From: URNF01 sp045649855
GTDB taxonomy: Bacteria; Bacillota; Clostridia; Oscillospirales; Acutalibacteraceae
Reading direction: 5' to 3'
Length of the DNA: 51,491 bases
Assembly: GCA_045649855.1 (NCBI GenBank)
Contig: JAZRQN010000013.1
Coordinates: forward strand, 1-51,491
The notes under the pieces are model-generated. The model worked only from the letters and a program-made list of their open reading frames with translations, was not told where the DNA came from and ran no database searches. Below are positions 48,864 through 51,491 of the stretch, piece after piece (position 1 is the first letter of the stretch; each line of letters begins with the position of its first letter). Position numbers and translations under genes: made by a program.

Positions 48864-50039
48864 ATGTCGTCAAAAAAAGATTCTCGAGTTGTCCATTATT
48901 TATCTTTTTATCATGACGAAAACGAAGTTAATGGTCGAAAGAAAGAGATTGCTGCTCAGCAGAAAGTGCGCTATATCGGTAGTTGCATTTTGAAAAGTGG
49001 TGCAAAACTGAAAATTGTTTCAACAGCTGTTTTGGATGCTTCAGCTAGATTGTTTATGCCTCAAAAAAATGTCACTGTATCAGATGAGGAACAACATATT
49101 TATATCTCCGCCGTGCATCCGAAAACAAAACTTTCTGGTTTGTATATGAAGCTGGCCGTTACTTCGTACTTGCTTTTTCACGTCAAAAGAAACGACTGCG
49201 TTATCGCTTATCACAGTCCCTCGTATATTTGGCCTTTACGTATATTTAAATTCTTCAAGAAAAATCGTTTAGTGCTTGAATTTAACGATTTGTATCATCT
49301 GTTGTACACCGATACAAAAAAATCGCACACTATTCAAAATAAAGAACAAAGACTACTCAATCTTCCTGATGGTTTTATCTTGGCCTCTCCGTTCATGCGT
49401 GAATTGATCGGCGATAAAAAGAGTATAGTAAATTATGGTAGTTACTCTGTTTTTGAGGAGGACGGAAACACGAGGGAAATGTGTCAGGAACATCTGATTA
49501 TCTATACGGGGATTATAGAAACATTACGAAAAGGTGCTTTTACCGTGGCGGAAAGTGCCGCATATCTGCCAAAAGGATATACTATTCAGATTGCTGGTTT
49601 CGGCGCTGAAGTGGATATTATTAAATTAAAAAATTTATGCGATACGGTCAATCGAAACATTGGACGAAAAGCGGTTGAATATATTGGCTGTTTAAACCAT
49701 AGCGAACTTTCTAAGTTAATGCAAAAAGCATGTCTTGCCATAAATGCACATACCTACGCAGAAAACGAAATTTGGAAATCAAAGTATTCCTTTCCCTCTA
49801 AAATTCCGCTTAATATGGCGAACGGATTGTTTGTGGTAACCTATCCCTATGAAATTATAACAACTTCTCCCATGAAAGATGCTTGTATTTTTTTTGAGGA
49901 GCTCACAGGAAAGAGTATGGCCAACGCAATCGTCAGGGGAGTGGAAATGACACGGAACTCTTCTGTAAATCCAAAAACGATTATCCGAAAAATGGATGAA
50001 GAGTTTTTGGTTCAAATAGCCAATCTAATCGATAGTTGA
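48864..50039 (+). CDS. Glycosyltransferase, GT4-like, divergent
   Basis: A 391-aa protein with overall GT-B character but weak motifs. The N-terminal half has VVHYLSFYHDENEVNG and YHSPSYIWPLRIFKFF. A middle segment, YTGIIETLRKGAFTVAESAAYLP, resembles the hinge and phosphate-binding region of GT4 enzymes. The usual E-x7-E donor block is replaced by a less conserved NAHTYAENEIWKSKYSFPSKI segment where Glu and Lys/Ser are retained. It is probably a transferase for a less common sugar. The ATG follows GGGGGGAG. It is AT-rich compared with the housekeeping genes. Confidence 0.75.
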   Translation: MSSKKDSRVVHYLSFYHDENEVNGRKKEIAAQQKVRYIGSCILKSGAKLKIVSTAVLDASARLFMPQKNVTVSDEEQHIYISAVHPKTKLSGLYMKLAVTSYLLFHVKRNDCVIAYHSPSYIWPLRIFKFFKKNRLVLEFNDLYHLLYTDTKKSHTIQNKEQRLLNLPDGFILASPFMRELIGDKKSIVNYGSYSVFEEDGNTREMCQEHLIIYTGIIETLRKGAFTVAESAAYLPKGYTIQIAGFGAEVDIIKLKNLCDTVNRNIGRKAVEYIGCLNHSELSKLMQKACLAINAHTYAENEIWKSKYSFPSKIPLNMANGLFVVTYPYEIITTSPMKDACIFFEELTGKSMANAIVRGVEMTRNSSVNPKTIIRKMDEEFLVQIANLIDS

Positions 50040-50064
50040 TGGTTTACAAGTAAAGGATACAGTA

Positions 50065-51491
50065 ATGAACAATAATAAAAAAGTTACTCGCAATCTAACA
50101 AGTTCCATAATTGGGCAGATAATAGCCATTACCGTTGGTCTTCTTATTCCGCGGCTTTTTATTGTGGGATACGGTTCTGCGGTGAATGGTCTCATTAGCT
50201 CTATAAACCAAATATTGGTGTATTTAGGATTGTTTGAAGCCGGCGTAGGTGCCACAACCCTTGTAGCATTATATAAGCCGATTGCAACACAGGAAAAAGA
50301 CAGTATCAACTCTATACTGTCTGCAACTAATCAATATTATAAAAGAACAGGTACACTCTATTTTGTGTTTTTGGTTTTATTGAGCGTACTTTTTCCGTTC
50401 TTAGCAAAAGAAAACCTCAATTATAGTTCGGTTTTTTTAATTGTATTTTTTAGTGGAATATGTAATGTGATCAGTTTTTATTTCCAAGGAAAATACAGAC
50501 TGCTTTTGCAAGCAGAAGGTAAAAATTACATAATAACCAACTTAACCAGTGTCACAACCTTGCTAGTTGGTGTTATGAAAATCATCTTGCTTTCGCTCAA
50601 GATTAACGTGGTTCTGATTATTGCATCAACCACAATAATACATTTAATACCTTTTGCTTATATAATGTTTTATATCAGAAAAAGATATTCTTGGATCAAT
50701 CTAAAAGTTCAACCCGACACAAAAGCGTTGGACCAGCGAAATTTTGTTTTACTTCATCAGGTTTCAGATTTAATTTTTTACAATACAGACATATTAATAC
50801 TGACACTTTTCTGCGATTTCAAAGTGGTCAGCGTATATTCGCTCTATAAACTTATATTCGGTCATCTGGAAAGTATCATTTCCGTTGTTTCTCGTTCTTT
50901 TACTTTTTTACTTGGGCAAACCTACCAGACTAATATAGAAAAGTATAAAAAAAATATCGATGTATACGAATCTCTTTATACAGGTTTGTCATCTGCCGTT
51001 CTAACCGTTGCACTATATTTGACACTTCCTTTTTTGAAGTTATATACAGTTGGTGTAGTGGATATCAATTATGTGGATTATTTGTTAGCAGTTCTATTTA
51101 CCGCTGCATCATTTTTTACCGCTGTTCGCAATCCAATGATGATAACGATCAATTTTGCTGGTCATTTTAAAAAAACAACATGGCAGACGTTGCTGGAAGC
51201 GATTATTAATTTGTTAGTTTCCTTGGTCGGTGTGTATTTCTTGGGAATATATGGTGTGCTACTTGGAACAGTTGTTGCATTGATCTATCGCACGAATTTT
51301 GTTGTTTTGTATTCTAACATAAAGTTAATGCACAGATCGCCTTTAAAAACATATTTTATTCATTTTGTAAATTTAATTTTGCTGGTTGCTTTGCAATTTC
51401 TTTTCTCGTTCATATTTACGGAAATTAACACTTATCTAAAATTTTTATTGTATCGTACGGTGATGATTTTCATATCTTTAGTAGTATTCTT
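50065..51491 (+). CDS. Wzx-type polysaccharide flippase, 3' truncated by the window
   Basis: An open frame of 475 codons without a stop to the window edge, starting ATG after AAAGGA. The product is polytopic (at least twelve hydrophobic stretches) with the MATE/MOP-superfamily opening: a short basic N-terminus (MNNNKKVTRNLTSS), a first helix IIGQIIAITVGLLIPRLFI and the GSAVNGLISSINQILVYLGL segment typical of Wzx proteins. It would move lipid-linked repeat units across the membrane for the Wzy-like polymerase. The fragment is nearly the length of a complete Wzx, so only a short C-terminus is missing. Confidence 0.9.
   Translation, partial: MNNNKKVTRNLTSSIIGQIIAITVGLLIPRLFIVGYGSAVNGLISSINQILVYLGLFEAGVGATTLVALYKPIATQEKDSINSILSATNQYYKRTGTLYFVFLVLLSVLFPFLAKENLNYSSVFLIVFFSGICNVISFYFQGKYRLLLQAEGKNYIITNLTSVTTLLVGVMKIILLSLKINVVLIIASTTIIHLIPFAYIMFYIRKRYSWINLKVQPDTKALDQRNFVLLHQVSDLIFYNTDILILTLFCDFKVVSVYSLYKLIFGHLESIISVVSRSFTFLLGQTYQTNIEKYKKNIDVYESLYTGLSSAVLTVALYLTLPFLKLYTVGVVDINYVDYLLAVLFTAASFFTAVRNPMMITINFAGHFKKTTWQTLLEAIINLLVSLVGVYFLGIYGVLLGTVVALIYRTNFVVLYSNIKLMHRSPLKTYFIHFVNLILLVALQFLFSFIFTEINTYLKFLLYRTVMIFISLVVF

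Overview
The window looks like chromosome from a spore-forming member of the Clostridia (Firmicutes), possibly an uncultured gut lineage related to Oscillospirales or Christensenellales. The evidence is spo0A, spoIVB and a cotJABC operon, an IspH-ribosomal protein S1 fusion, strong AGGAGG-type ribosome binding sites, GTG/TTG starts and vegetative promoters of the TTGACA-17-TATAAT kind. The lineage call is inference from gene content. Base composition looks intermediate over most of the window and becomes visibly AT-richer in parts of the last 10 kb.

Layout. 1-5.2 kb: a PAP2-like membrane phosphatase, a reverse-strand hydrolase-nitroreductase pair, a PlsC-like acyltransferase with a zinc ribbon, and a ClC channel. 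5.2-12 kb: a lone CapD/WbpM-type sugar dehydratase, then uvrB-uvrA. 12-14.3 kb: a DUF5685-type protein, a DnaJ-TPR protein with a cysteine-rich tail, and a small membrane protein. 14.3-19.9 kb: an operon of an RpiR-type regulator, a BaiN-like flavoprotein, cmk, plsC and ispH-rpsA. 19.9-24.4 kb: a small membrane ORF, recD2, comF and mreB. 24.4-29 kb: the sporulation locus spoIVB ... pfkB-like ... spo0A. It is interrupted by an accessory island with a REP-associated transposase (RAYT), three REP palindromes, a 160-bp structured repeat, a truncated gene and a second, diverged 3' end of spoIVB. 29-32 kb: CYTH, C_GCAxxG_C_C, XRE-membrane and TspO genes, then two tRNA-tail repeats beside tRNA-Leu(GAG). 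32.2-37.1 kb: polA, pyrR (reverse), cotJABC (reverse) and ruvX.

37.1-51.5 kb is a surface-polysaccharide operon behind a perfect consensus promoter. It encodes a priming sugar-phosphate transferase, an aldolase-family protein, a D-2-hydroxyacid dehydrogenase, several glycosyltransferases and a TviB/WbpO-like nucleotide-sugar dehydrogenase. It also encodes an asparagine-synthetase-like ligase, a TviC/WbpP-like 4-epimerase, a TupA-like ATP-grasp protein, an EpsG/Wzy-like polymerase and, cut by the window edge, a Wzx-type flippase. Together these suggest a polymer containing an aminouronic acid whose carboxyl groups may be amidated or linked to amino acids. That is a prediction from gene content.

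The most unusual signals are: in-frame REP palindromes inside the RAYT gene; the duplicated and diverged spoIVB tail; copies of the tRNA-Leu 3' end, each abutting a different hairpin; a strong internal ribosome binding site and ATG at the IspH-S1 junction; paired direct repeats over the spo0A promoter; and the ligase set of the polysaccharide operon.
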